In this document: positions 1 through 6,854 of the stretch, in pieces
How the letters are laid out: each line of letters opens with the position of its first letter
Numbering within the stretch: the stretch's first letter is position 1
From: an uncultured cyanobacterium
GTDB lineage: Bacteria; Cyanobacteriota; Cyanobacteriia; Pseudanabaenales; Pseudanabaenaceae
NCBI GenBank assembly: GCA_903819605.1
Contig: CAIJEA010000173.1
Coordinates: 1 to 9,085, forward strand
Direction of reading: 5' to 3'
DNA length: 9,085 bases
The notes under the pieces: generated by a model
What the model was told of the DNA's origin: nothing
Databases searched by the model: none
The model's input: the letters and a program-made list of their open reading frames with translations, nothing else
Made by a program: the position numbers and the translations under genes

Positions 1-12
1 CCCCCCCCCCCC
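1..12. repeat. Homopolymer C tract at window edge
   Basis: Twelve consecutive C residues begin the window. Nothing else in the window resembles this in an otherwise AT-rich background. It may be a true G/C homopolymer downstream of the TPR gene, or a contig or read-end artefact. The following 49 bases up to the TPR stop codon show no gene and no clear terminator. Confidence 0.6.
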
Positions 13-61
13 AACTCTCTATGGGTTTTGGTCTACTGCTCAATTTATTGTGAATTCTTTG

Positions 62-802
62 CTACAAACTTGCTAAAACTTGTTTTGCTGTTTGAATTTG
101 ATCGTTGCTAAAACCTGCTTCGTTTAGAAAGTTTAAAAAGTCTGGGCTACGATATCTAGCATCGACACCGATCGCCTCTCGAAATGTTTGTTTTGCACTA
201 GGCTGATTGCCAGATGTCCATTGGGCGATCGCCATTGCTACGAAAGGGTGGGGATTAGTGGGTTCAAGTTCGGTCGCTTTTTGGGCATAGGCGATCGCCA
301 AATCATTTTGCTTTAAGCGTTGATAGGCAAGACTGAGATTATAGTGAGCAATCTCGTTATCAGCTTTAAGGAGCGCTGCCCAACTATGCAAAACAACGGC
401 TTGTGGTAAGTCTCCGCGCACAAGGTAGACAATACCGATCGCATTAAATGCTTGTAGTGAGGTTGGTGATAAATAAATCGCTTCCCACAGTGATACGGCA
501 GCGGCATCATGTTTTTTAGCAAGGTGCTGTGTCCAACCTAAAATAATGCGTCCATCAAGATTGCAGGGATCGAGGTTGACCGATTTTTGCAAAGAGGCGA
601 TCGCCTCATCAAATCGCTCTTGCTTGCGATATGAAATTCCTAGTTGTCGATACTCTTCGGCAGCTTGCTTATTGACTTGGGTCAGTTTTGGTGACAGTGC
701 TGAATCAGCTTTAGGCTTGATCGCGATCGCAGGTAATACAGGTGTGATGCTGTTTATAAGTATTAGTAAACCTACAGTAGATTTCGATAAAACTAAACCC
801 AT
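62..802 (-). CDS. Secreted or periplasmic TPR-repeat protein
   Basis: This is a tetratricopeptide-repeat protein of 246 aa when read from the ATG at 802-800. Residues 1-27 look like a signal peptide: a hydrophobic stretch around 9-25 ending in an AxA-like PAIA. About five degenerate TPR units follow from about residue 47 to 215, visible from the recurring G/A-x-x-Y/L and A-x-x-x-x-x-A spacing and the P at each unit end (LDP, LSP, LEP). A short C-terminal helical tail follows. Such proteins usually act as protein-interaction scaffolds; the partner is unknown. The frame stays open upstream to a TTG at 925-923 (287 aa). An in-frame TTG at 907-905 has GAGGA 11 nt upstream and would give a KRLSKSF n-region. 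The chosen ATG lies inside a 26-bp-arm palindrome and lacks a good Shine-Dalgarno, so the start is truly uncertain (see the 787-864 repeat). The fold is confident; the start is not. Confidence 0.8.
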   Translation of the reverse strand: MGLVLSKSTVGLLILINSITPVLPAIAIKPKADSALSPKLTQVNKQAAEEYRQLGISYRKQERFDEAIASLQKSVNLDPCNLDGRIILGWTQHLAKKHDAAAVSLWEAIYLSPTSLQAFNAIGIVYLVRGDLPQAVVLHSWAALLKADNEIAHYNLSLAYQRLKQNDLAIAYAQKATELEPTNPHPFVAMAIAQWTSGNQPSAKQTFREAIGVDARYRSPDFLNFLNEAGFSNDQIQTAKQVLASL

Positions 803-864
803 ATTTTTTATAACTGAAACTTTCTGCGTGTCGGTTATAAAAAATATGGGTTTAGTTTTGTTCG
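787..864. repeat. Family-3 palindrome, apparent in-frame insertion at the TPR gene 5' end
   Basis: Perfect 26-bp arms lie at 789-814 and 834-859, separated by a 19-nt spacer. The arm reads AAAACTAAACCCATAT followed by a T-rich end. The tetramer TTCG sits just outside each end (783-786 and 861-864), so the segment 787-864 (78 bp, 26 codons) looks like an insertion plus a 4-bp target duplication. Both strands are open through it and encode nearly the same peptide (KTKPIFFIT...VIKNMGLVL). It supplies the ATG used here for the TPR gene. The palindrome is directly visible; insertion is inferred. Confidence 0.8.
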
Positions 865-933
865 CTGTTTGCTGTAATAAGCTGAAGCTTTTAGATAATC
901 TTTTCAAGACAAGTATTATCCTCAAAATAAATA

Positions 934-1026
934 AGGGTTCTGCAACTTAATAAAGAACCAGTATTTTTTGTGGCGCAGCTTCGCCTCGCCACAAAAAATT
1001 GATTCTTTATTTTACTGCAAGTCCCT
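934..1026 (+). repeat. Family-1 MITE-like palindromic element, degenerate copy
   Basis: This 93-bp element has AGGG/CCCT ends. Its order is GGTTCTGC left end, TAAAGAACC arm, T-rich run, GTGGCG core, then the inverse, with the tail TTTTACTGCAAGTCCCT. Inner arms at 949-957 and 1003-1011 pair exactly. The middle is imperfect: one extra T on the left arm, and a loss and a change on the right arm relative to the copies at 7393-7485 and 8991-9081. The orientation given follows the tail sequence. It lies between the stop codon of the 1055-2098 gene and the TPR gene. An outer inverted repeat (926-936 with 1044-1054, AATAAATAAGG) encloses both it and the next hairpin. Confidence 0.8.
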
Positions 1027-1048
1027 AAGGTTCGCTTTGCGAACCTTA
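1026..1048 (-). repeat. Short perfect hairpin 3' of the BamE-like gene
   Basis: A 10-bp stem, TAAGGTTCGC paired with GCGAACCTTA, has a TTT loop (AAA on the transcribed strand). It begins 7 nt after the TAG stop of the upstream gene. No T-run follows it on the minus strand, so it is not a classical intrinsic terminator. It could stabilise the 3' end of the mRNA. Confidence 0.6.
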
Positions 1049-1054
1049 TTTATT

Positions 1055-2098
1055 CTATCTGCTGGCAGTAAGTTGTCGATATGCTCTTGAAACCAGTTTG
1101 TCATCTACAAATGTGGCGTTCATGCTTAAGTCTGGACTTGACCAGCTAACAATCACAGCACGATCTCCGAACTTGCGATCAATTCCTAAAGGTTTACCTT
1201 CAGCTCCTAGGATGCTAGCCACTTGGTCATACCGCATTCCCCGACCTAAACAAACATAGTTTTTTAGAGATACCGCAGGATTGCCACATCGGTATTGGAT
1301 ATTGGTCATGGTGGTATCTTGGTGCTGTTTTGGCAACAGTGCTAAATTTATCGTTGGACCTGAAAGTACTTCAGTTAGCCAATATAAACACAGGAGTAAC
1401 ACTCCAAAAATCAGCACATCTTCAATTACGGCACGAACCAAATTACGCTGATGGCGACGTTTGATTTGTTGAGCTTTTTCCTTTGTCCAAGTTTCCCAAG
1501 GGAAGGTATCAACCCATTGAATTGTGTCGTTAAACTTAGCGATCGCTGTAGTACGAACAGCATTGAGTGCGCCTTTAGGATCGCGAATAGTGATACGACT
1601 TGTGGTACGCGCTGCTTCTAAAGTCTTCGGCGCAAGTAACCAACCACGAATACTGCGAATAAGATTGCTTGCTTTCGATTTGCCGATAGCAAGCGAACTT
1701 GCTTTATCCTTACGAGCGACAGAACGTCTACCATCATTTCGCACAATCGCGCTTTGGGGAAGAGGTGTGGGTGCAGCGATCAATGGAATGTCTCGTCCTT
1801 GCGCTAAGATCGGTACAGCTTCCCCAACTGTATAAAATTCCCATTCAATGCGCCGTACACCAATTAGTTGTAGGCGATTAAAGTACCGGTCTATGCATTG
1901 CGTAAATTCATTTAGGCGATCGCGATTGGAGTTAGAAGCGATCAACGTAAAAGCAATGGATAGAACTTGCTGTTCAAACTTAAATTCTGTTTGCTCAGCA
2001 GCTACTAGATCCATATAATCGGAAGCAAGACTAGTCAGAACATGCTGCAACTTCTGCCAAGCTTGTCTATCTTCAAGATTTAATCGCACTGCTTTCAT
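1055..2098 (-). CDS. Single-pass membrane protein with BamE/SmpA-like C-terminal domain
   Basis: A 347-aa protein that I do not recognise as a named gene. Residues 1-105 form a predicted cytoplasmic alpha/beta region of unknown family. Residues 105-220 are basic, low-complexity and rich in A, R, K and T. One strong membrane segment spans about 225-246. The KRRHQRN stretch just before it predicts N-terminus in the cytoplasm and C-terminus outside. The exported part (about 270-345) has the signature of the SmpA/BamE or BLIP-like fold: GMRYDQVASILG near 287-298, an aromatic strand VSWSS, then F-V-D-D-K-L-V-S-R. Cys271 and Cys283 could form a disulphide. The ATG at 2098 is supported by AGGA about 8 nt upstream. 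The C-terminal domain assignment is by motif; the role is unknown. Confidence 0.75.
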   Translation of the reverse strand: MKAVRLNLEDRQAWQKLQHVLTSLASDYMDLVAAEQTEFKFEQQVLSIAFTLIASNSNRDRLNEFTQCIDRYFNRLQLIGVRRIEWEFYTVGEAVPILAQGRDIPLIAAPTPLPQSAIVRNDGRRSVARKDKASSLAIGKSKASNLIRSIRGWLLAPKTLEAARTTSRITIRDPKGALNAVRTTAIAKFNDTIQWVDTFPWETWTKEKAQQIKRRHQRNLVRAVIEDVLIFGVLLLCLYWLTEVLSGPTINLALLPKQHQDTTMTNIQYRCGNPAVSLKNYVCLGRGMRYDQVASILGAEGKPLGIDRKFGDRAVIVSWSSPDLSMNATFVDDKLVSRAYRQLTASR

Positions 2099-2240
2099 GA
2101 TTTATCCTCATCTTAGACCCTAACTTGGTCTCAGTCTTTGGCAACTTGTTGAATATGTAGTTGCTCTGTTTGTAACAAGCCTGATGTTACCCAAACTCAT
2201 AGAGTTTTTTAACAGCATCTATAAAACCAAATACTTAGGA

Positions 2241-2309
2241 CAAAGTCAGAACCCTAGAAATAAATGGTGGCGCGAAGTGCCACCATTTATTTCTAGGGTT
2301 CTGACTTTG
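2241..2309. repeat. Family-2 palindrome overlapping the ald stop codon
   Basis: Perfect 31-bp arms at 2241-2271 and 2279-2309 (outer end CAAAGTCAGAACCCTAGAAA, inner end ATGGTGGC) are extended by a G-T and a C-G pair to a GAA triloop at 2274-2276. The arm at 2279-2309 encodes the last Ald residues KSEP and the TAG stop, so the element is transcribed as the 3' end of ald mRNA. It may act as a 3'-end stabiliser or weak terminator, but no T-run follows on the minus strand. It shares AACCCYAGAA arms and the GTGGC core with 3498-3554. Confidence 0.85.
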
Positions 2310-3390
2310 GTAAATCAGGAAACGCTTCGGCAACAGCAGGATAAACAATGTGACCATTTTGAATATTTACACCTTTTGCCAAGGAGCGATCGTGTGTAAT
2401 TGCCTCTAGACCAAAATCAGCCAAAGCACTGGTATGGGGAAGAGTAGCATTTACCAAAGCTTGTGTCGCGGTCCAAGGCACTGCCCCTGGCATATTTGGC
2501 ACACCATAATGTAGAATCCCTTCTGCTTCATAGATAGGTGTTGTGTGGGAAGTAGGATGTACAGTTTCGATGCAACCACCTTGATCGACAGCCACATCCA
2601 CGATTACTGAATGCGATCGCATTTGTCTTACCAGTTCGCGTTTTACTAAAGTTGGTGCACGTTTACCAGTAATTAACACTGCCCCAATTACCAGATCCGC
2701 AGAAATAACGGACTCGGAAATATTACTAGCATTGCTATATAGCAATTGCACCCGTGAACCAAATAGTGACTCTAGTTCGCCAAGGCGTTGTAAATTAACA
2801 TCTAAAATAGTTACCCTTGCACCTAAACCGATCGCCATTCTTGCTGCCTCAGTGCCAACTACGCCGCCACCTAGCACTACTACATGCCCCGATCGCACCC
2901 CTGGGATACCGCCTAATAATACGCCACTACCTCCCTGCTGTTTAGTCAGGTAATGTGCTCCAAACTGTACTGATAAGCGTCCTGCTATGATGCTCATCGG
3001 CACTAGCAAAGGCAATTGTCCACTGTCATTCTGGACAGTCTCATAGGCGATGCAGGTTGCACCCGACTTGATTAGCGCCTCAGTTAACTGGCGATCGGCG
3101 GCGAGATGTAAGTAAGTAAATAAAATTAATTGGGGATGTAATAATGCATATTCACTTGGCAAAGGCTCTTTGACCTTGACAACCATGTCTTGGGCGTAAA
3201 CTTCTTGTGGTGTAGTGACAATTTTTGCGCCAGCCAGAATATATTCATCATCACTAAAGCCAGAACCAAGCCCTGCATTTGTCTCTACAAAGATTTGGTG
3301 CGATCGCGCTGTCAATGCTACTACTCCAGCAGGCGTAAGTCCTACTCGAAACTCACGATCCTTAATTTCCTTCGGTACGCCAATTTTCAC
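2293..3390 (-). CDS. ald: Alanine dehydrogenase
   Basis: NAD-dependent L-alanine dehydrogenase (365 aa, usual family length about 360-375). It interconverts L-alanine with pyruvate and ammonia in the cytoplasm and links carbon and nitrogen metabolism. The N-terminus (KIGVPKEIKDREFRVGLTP) is diagnostic. Residues equivalent to the known active site are present: Arg15, Lys74 in KVKEP, His95 in TYLHLA, Asp269 in DVAVDQGG and Asn299 in GVPNMPG. The nucleotide loop GGGVVG is at 174-179, with Asp197 at the end of the next strand, consistent with NAD preference. The start is GTG, fixed by a strong AGGAGA 7 nt upstream and by alignment of the N-terminus. The last four residues and the TAG stop lie inside a long palindrome (2241-2309), so the extreme C-terminus (after about AEAFPDLP) is probably element-derived. 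It has its own upstream gap of about 190 bp and is probably transcribed alone. Confidence 0.97.
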   Translation of the reverse strand: MKIGVPKEIKDREFRVGLTPAGVVALTARSHQIFVETNAGLGSGFSDDEYILAGAKIVTTPQEVYAQDMVVKVKEPLPSEYALLHPQLILFTYLHLAADRQLTEALIKSGATCIAYETVQNDSGQLPLLVPMSIIAGRLSVQFGAHYLTKQQGGSGVLLGGIPGVRSGHVVVLGGGVVGTEAARMAIGLGARVTILDVNLQRLGELESLFGSRVQLLYSNASNISESVISADLVIGAVLITGKRAPTLVKRELVRQMRSHSVIVDVAVDQGGCIETVHPTSHTTPIYEAEGILHYGVPNMPGAVPWTATQALVNATLPHTSALADFGLEAITHDRSLAKGVNIQNGHIVYPAVAEAFPDLPKSEP

Positions 3391-3397
3391 TGCTATG

Positions 3398-3403
3398 TCT
3401 CCT
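3398..3403 (-). promoter_or_regulatory. Ribosome binding site deciding the ald GTG start
   Basis: AGGAGA on the minus strand lies 7 nt before the GTG at 3390-3388. No ATG lies nearby in frame, so this site supports the non-ATG start. Confidence 0.8.
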
Positions 3404-3421
3404 ACAAAAAATCAAGAGCCT

Positions 3422-3476
3422 GTCTAATCTAAATTATCAGGGAAAGTGGAACAGCAAATATCCACTATTCTTAGAC
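3422..3476. promoter_or_regulatory. Nested short inverted repeats upstream of ald
   Basis: GTCTAA (3422-3427) pairs with TTAGAC (3471-3476). Inside them AGTGGA (3445-3450) pairs with TCCACT (3461-3466) across a 10-nt spacer. They lie 32-86 bp upstream of the ald start, where a promoter or operator would be expected. Arms this short can arise by chance, and I recognise no named regulator site. Confidence 0.25.
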
Positions 3477-3497
3477 TATAGCCAAGTAAGTTAAGAC

Positions 3498-3554
3498 ATA
3501 AACCCCAGAAGATAGTTGCTGTGCAAAGCGCCACAACTATCTTCTGGGGTTTAT
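3498..3554. repeat. Family-2 palindrome 3' of the hybrid kinase gene
   Basis: 21-bp perfect arms (3498-3518 with 3534-3554) contain AAACCCCAGAAGATAGTTG. The inner part is imperfect and closes on an AAA triloop at 3525-3527 (TGTGC-AAA-GCGCCA). The direct repeat TAAGTTA flanks it at 3487-3493 and 3564-3570, a possible 7-bp target duplication around a 70-bp insert. It starts 26 nt downstream of the kinase stop codon and could be its 3'-end structure. It is related to 2241-2309 by the AACCCYAGAA arms and the GYGGC/GCGCCAC core. Confidence 0.8.
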
Positions 3555-3579
3555 TGCTATATCTAAGTTATGTGTCTAT

Positions 3580-5889
3580 TTACCTTTCATTTTGCGATCG
3601 CCATAGAGCACTTACTAATAAGTCAACATTAATTGGTTTGCTAATGTAGTCGTCCATGCCAGCAGACAAACATCTCAGGCGATCGCTATCCATCGCATTT
3701 GCTGTCACAGCAATAATGTAAGGTCGCTTCTGTAAGTCTGAATCATTGACAATATTCTTGGTTGTTTCAATCCCGTCCATCTCAGGCATTTGTACATCCA
3801 TCAGAATCACGTCATAATTACGCTCACGGATCAACTCTAAAACCTTTAAACCATTAATAGCGATGTCAATTTCGTAACCTAATCTATTAAGAATTTTACG
3901 AACAACTAATTGGTTAAGAGAATTATCTTCAGCTAATAGAATATTTAATGGTAGTGTTTGCGCTAAAGTTCGATCAAAAGTTTGTTTGCCACCATTAGCC
4001 AAAATATTATTTACAACAATATTTTGACTGTCATTTTGGCTGTCATGAGACTTAGCTTTTACGACTTCTAAACGTACCGTAAATCGAAAAATACTCCCAA
4101 CACCACGTTGACTACTGACAGAGATCTTACTACCCATCATTTTTATGATTTTCTGACTAATTGCTAATCCTAATCCTGTTCCTTGAACTTTGAATTGTGT
4201 TTCTCCTGCTTGCTCAAATGGCAAAAATATAGATTCTAATTTATCAGGTTCAATTCCTATACCAGAATCTTCTACTTCAAAATCAATCAGAATGAAAGAA
4301 TTTGGTGATTCAATGTTACATCTCTCAGATTTATTGGGACTAACTCGAAAAATAACATGACCTTTATTAGTAAATTTAATTGCATTACTGAGTAAATTCA
4401 ATAGAGTTTGTCGGAGCCTTTTATCATCCGTTCTGATTAATTGCGGTATTTCTTGAGAATAATAATATACAAAATCAATTTTTTTCTGATTAGCCTGTAC
4501 TTTAATAATTTCAACTAAATCTTTAAGCAATATTGATAAATTTACATCTTGTATATGCAATTCCATCTTGCCAGATTCGATTTTAGCAATATCAAGAATG
4601 TCATCAATTAAGTTTAGTAAATGCGTTCCTGACTGACAAACTGTTTGTATATCTAGTTTCTCTTGATCATCTAGATTGTTTGATTCTTGTAAAAGCTTTC
4701 CTAGTCCCAAAATCGCATTGAGCGGGGTTCTTAACTCATGACTCATATTTGAAAGAAATTCAGTCTTCGTGCGATTTGCCTCTTCTGCGACTTTCTTTGC
4801 CTCGGTTAGTGCAAAATTTTTCTGCTCTAACGTTAAGGCTGTTTCTTTTAGGCTGAATTTATTGGCTTCAAGTTGTATAGATTTATCGATTAATCTTGTT
4901 TTTGATTTTTGTAAATTGGCGATCGCCTGTTGCTTCTCGGACAATATAGCAATTAAGCTTAATGTGGTCACAACAATAACAACAATAAAAGACTGTAATA
5001 AAATCAATGAGTTATGAGTATGCTGAGCAAATGTCCCTAAACCATTTACAGTACCTAAAACAGCAATCATCGTAATGACAACAATTAAGCTTGTTGCTCC
5101 AAACTTTCCAAATCTTAGTACTGCCCATACAAGACAAGGAATTAATATATATTCCAAGTCATAGGCTTGATAAAAAGAAACAAAACTGAGACAAGTCACA
5201 ATACCAAGTAAAATAATCGCTTCAAAAACTTTCCACCGACTTATCAGCAATACTTGATTCTTGTTATTTATAGTTAGCTTAGAAGTATTTTTAATAATCT
5301 TGAAATATAACTCGTACCAACTTAGAATTGCTGGCGTAAATATGCATATTCCTGCAACATTAGAAATCCACCAAGTTAGCCAGACTCCCCAAAACATAGA
5401 CCAAAGTACTTTGCCCCCCAAGCAAAGACAAATCACTCCTGCGGTAGCATTGATCGTTGGTGCGAAAGCGGCAGTTAAACCCAAGAATTTATAAACATCA
5501 TCTAGCCTTCTAAAAGGAATTCGCGACTTAACTGTTTTACGTAATAAGTAGTTCCCAACCCCAGCTCCTATCGTAGTCCCGATCGCTATTCCTAAAACCT
5601 GTAGGATCGAAGTAATCGCTAAGTAAAGGTTCTCGCCATTAAAAAAAGCCCAGATATTTGCTAGAAAAGAACCAATTAAAACTCCCGGTAAAATCTGAAA
5701 TCCAAAAACTAGAACTGCTGCTGTTGCAAACCCATCAGGTGACCAGACAGGTGTAACGGATTGAGGCGTAGCTGCCACATGTCGCGAAAGTTCAGCCGTT
5801 CCATAGTAGATTAGAGCCAGTATCACAATCGCTAGAATACGCGGCAATGGCTTTAGGCGTTGCTGTGAAAGAACCAACATTTTTTCCAT
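3580..5889 (-). CDS. MASE1-domain hybrid sensor histidine kinase
   Basis: A 769-aa membrane hybrid kinase. Residues about 15-315 form a MASE1 sensor: multiple membrane segments and the PVWSPDGFATAAVLVFG motif near 47-63, with VAGICIFTPAILSW near 178-191. A coiled coil covers about 318-375. HisKA holds NMSHELRTPLN with phospho-acceptor His384. HATPase_c holds N502 in the N-box, DSGIGI at 541-546 and GTGLGL at 570-575. A C-terminal receiver (about 648-766) has Glu654/Asp655, phospho-acceptor Asp698 in ILMDVQMPEMDG, Thr729 and Lys751. All catalytic residues are present. There is no HPt domain, so a separate phosphotransfer protein or response regulator elsewhere is expected. The ligand of MASE1 is unknown. 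Two ATGs (5889 and 5880) are possible; the second has GGAAAAA just before it. It lies 88 nt downstream of the LON-domain gene, so co-transcription is possible. It looks more AT-rich than argG. Confidence 0.95.
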   Translation of the reverse strand: MEKMLVLSQQRLKPLPRILAIVILALIYYGTAELSRHVAATPQSVTPVWSPDGFATAAVLVFGFQILPGVLIGSFLANIWAFFNGENLYLAITSILQVLGIAIGTTIGAGVGNYLLRKTVKSRIPFRRLDDVYKFLGLTAAFAPTINATAGVICLCLGGKVLWSMFWGVWLTWWISNVAGICIFTPAILSWYELYFKIIKNTSKLTINNKNQVLLISRWKVFEAIILLGIVTCLSFVSFYQAYDLEYILIPCLVWAVLRFGKFGATSLIVVITMIAVLGTVNGLGTFAQHTHNSLILLQSFIVVIVVTTLSLIAILSEKQQAIANLQKSKTRLIDKSIQLEANKFSLKETALTLEQKNFALTEAKKVAEEANRTKTEFLSNMSHELRTPLNAILGLGKLLQESNNLDDQEKLDIQTVCQSGTHLLNLIDDILDIAKIESGKMELHIQDVNLSILLKDLVEIIKVQANQKKIDFVYYYSQEIPQLIRTDDKRLRQTLLNLLSNAIKFTNKGHVIFRVSPNKSERCNIESPNSFILIDFEVEDSGIGIEPDKLESIFLPFEQAGETQFKVQGTGLGLAISQKIIKMMGSKISVSSQRGVGSIFRFTVRLEVVKAKSHDSQNDSQNIVVNNILANGGKQTFDRTLAQTLPLNILLAEDNSLNQLVVRKILNRLGYEIDIAINGLKVLELIRERNYDVILMDVQMPEMDGIETTKNIVNDSDLQKRPYIIAVTANAMDSDRLRCLSAGMDDYISKPINVDLLVSALWRSQNER

Positions 5890-5977
5890 GCCTATGCATT
5901 AGAGATTGTAAATTTAGGGCATCTGCTAACTACTAAATTTAAGAGTTTGATAGTAGACTCAACAAAAATAAATTGCT

Positions 5978-6619
5978 TTAGCTCTCCTTAAAAGTATCTT
6001 TCAAAACAGTACGGGCTGCTAATTGACTTCTAGTCGAAGACAAAATTTCAGCTTCACGCCGCAACCTTGCCGCAGTATCACAGGTTTCTAGCAATGATTG
6101 CTGCTCTAAACTAGCACCTTGAAAATTACTCGCTACCCAATAGGACAATTCGATTGGTCCACGGGGTATTTTGGGTAAATCAATTTCTTGATCGGTGAGT
6201 TTTTGGGATAAACGAATCACGTCATTGAGAAGCTCACGTACTTCTGTAGCTAGCAAGTATGGTGCATCACTACTCGGCTCATCTTCAATCCACTCAACTA
6301 ATCCCACGCGATAAGGGGTTTCGCGTACATACTCTAGGACTCGAAAGCGTTGTTGTCCCGTAGTCAATATTTTAAAGCGATCGTCTGGCAATCGATGATA
6401 TTGCAAGATTTGGGCAACACAGCCGACATTGGCAGGCTTACCTGTCTCCGAGTCCCACATCACGACACCAAAGCAGCGATCGCTCTCTAACACTGTATTG
6501 ATCATCATGCGATAGCGATATTCAAAAATATGTAGTGGAAGAGACTGCCCAGGAAACAATACCAACTCTGGTAAGGGAAACAGAGGTAATTCGCGAACTG
6601 AAATCGATGATGAAGTCAT
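5978..6619 (-). CDS. LON peptidase substrate-binding-domain protein
   Basis: A 213-aa protein consisting almost entirely of the LON N-terminal (substrate-binding) domain. The opening VRELPLFPLPELVLFPGQ, followed by LPLHIFEYRYR, is the family signature, and RCFGVVMW, GCVAQI and RFRVLEY follow in order. There is no AAA+ ATPase or Ser-Lys protease domain, so it cannot be a complete Lon protease. Free-standing forms are common in cyanobacteria and plastids, and their biochemical role is not settled. I chose the ATG at 6619 because homologues I know begin with a short M-T/A-S-S-S leader before VRELPLFP. A GTG at 6637 would add six residues. No strong Shine-Dalgarno precedes either. The kinase gene starts 88 nt downstream on the same strand. 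Confidence 0.9.
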   Translation of the reverse strand: MTSSSISVRELPLFPLPELVLFPGQSLPLHIFEYRYRMMINTVLESDRCFGVVMWDSETGKPANVGCVAQILQYHRLPDDRFKILTTGQQRFRVLEYVRETPYRVGLVEWIEDEPSSDAPYLLATEVRELLNDVIRLSQKLTDQEIDLPKIPRGPIELSYWVASNFQGASLEQQSLLETCDTAARLRREAEILSSTRSQLAARTVLKDTFKES

Positions 6620-6768
6620 TGTTGCTAAACTTGGCACTAGTTAAGACGTTCTACCTAGTTTAGCTTGAGATTTAGATAGATTTAATGCAATCCTGATGAC
6701 TTGAGCCGCAGCACCACAATAAAGTTGCAGACTAAATCATTGAAATTGGTTATTTGGAGATATTAGTT

Positions 6769-6791
6769 AGGGACGCGCGGTAAAAGAAACC
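6769..6791 (-). repeat. Terminal fragment of a family-1 MITE-like element
   Basis: AGGGACGCGCGGTAAAAGAA followed by ACC matches the reverse complement of the tail of the complete copies (at 7471-7485 and 8991-9006), including the AGGG terminus and the start of the AAAGAACC arm. The palindromic core is missing, so this is a decayed or truncated copy. It sits in the 235-bp gap between the PH-domain gene and the LON-domain gene, which otherwise shows no gene or clear signal. Confidence 0.6.
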
Positions 6792-6854
6792 TTAGTCTGA
6801 TTTCATAGAAATTAGTTTGCAGCCAAGATCTTGATTTTTGGGTTTGTTCACCTC

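Noticed and set aside
546..950. Plus-strand ORF of 134 aa opposite the TPR gene
   Set aside because: It is a shadow of the TPR gene. Its only striking part (KTKPIFFIT and onward) is the same palindrome read on the other strand.
1026..1048. Rho-independent terminator for the BamE-like gene
   Set aside because: The stem is good but no T-run follows on the minus strand, so I list it only as a hairpin repeat.
2184..2399. Plus-strand ORF crossing the ald 3' end
   Set aside because: It runs through the 2241-2309 palindrome and then antisense to ald. It has no Shine-Dalgarno and no recognisable domain.
5890..5977. Promoter for the hybrid kinase (TACAAT at 5905-5910, minus strand)
   Set aside because: There is a decent -10 but no -35 at proper spacing, and the leader would be only about 9 nt.
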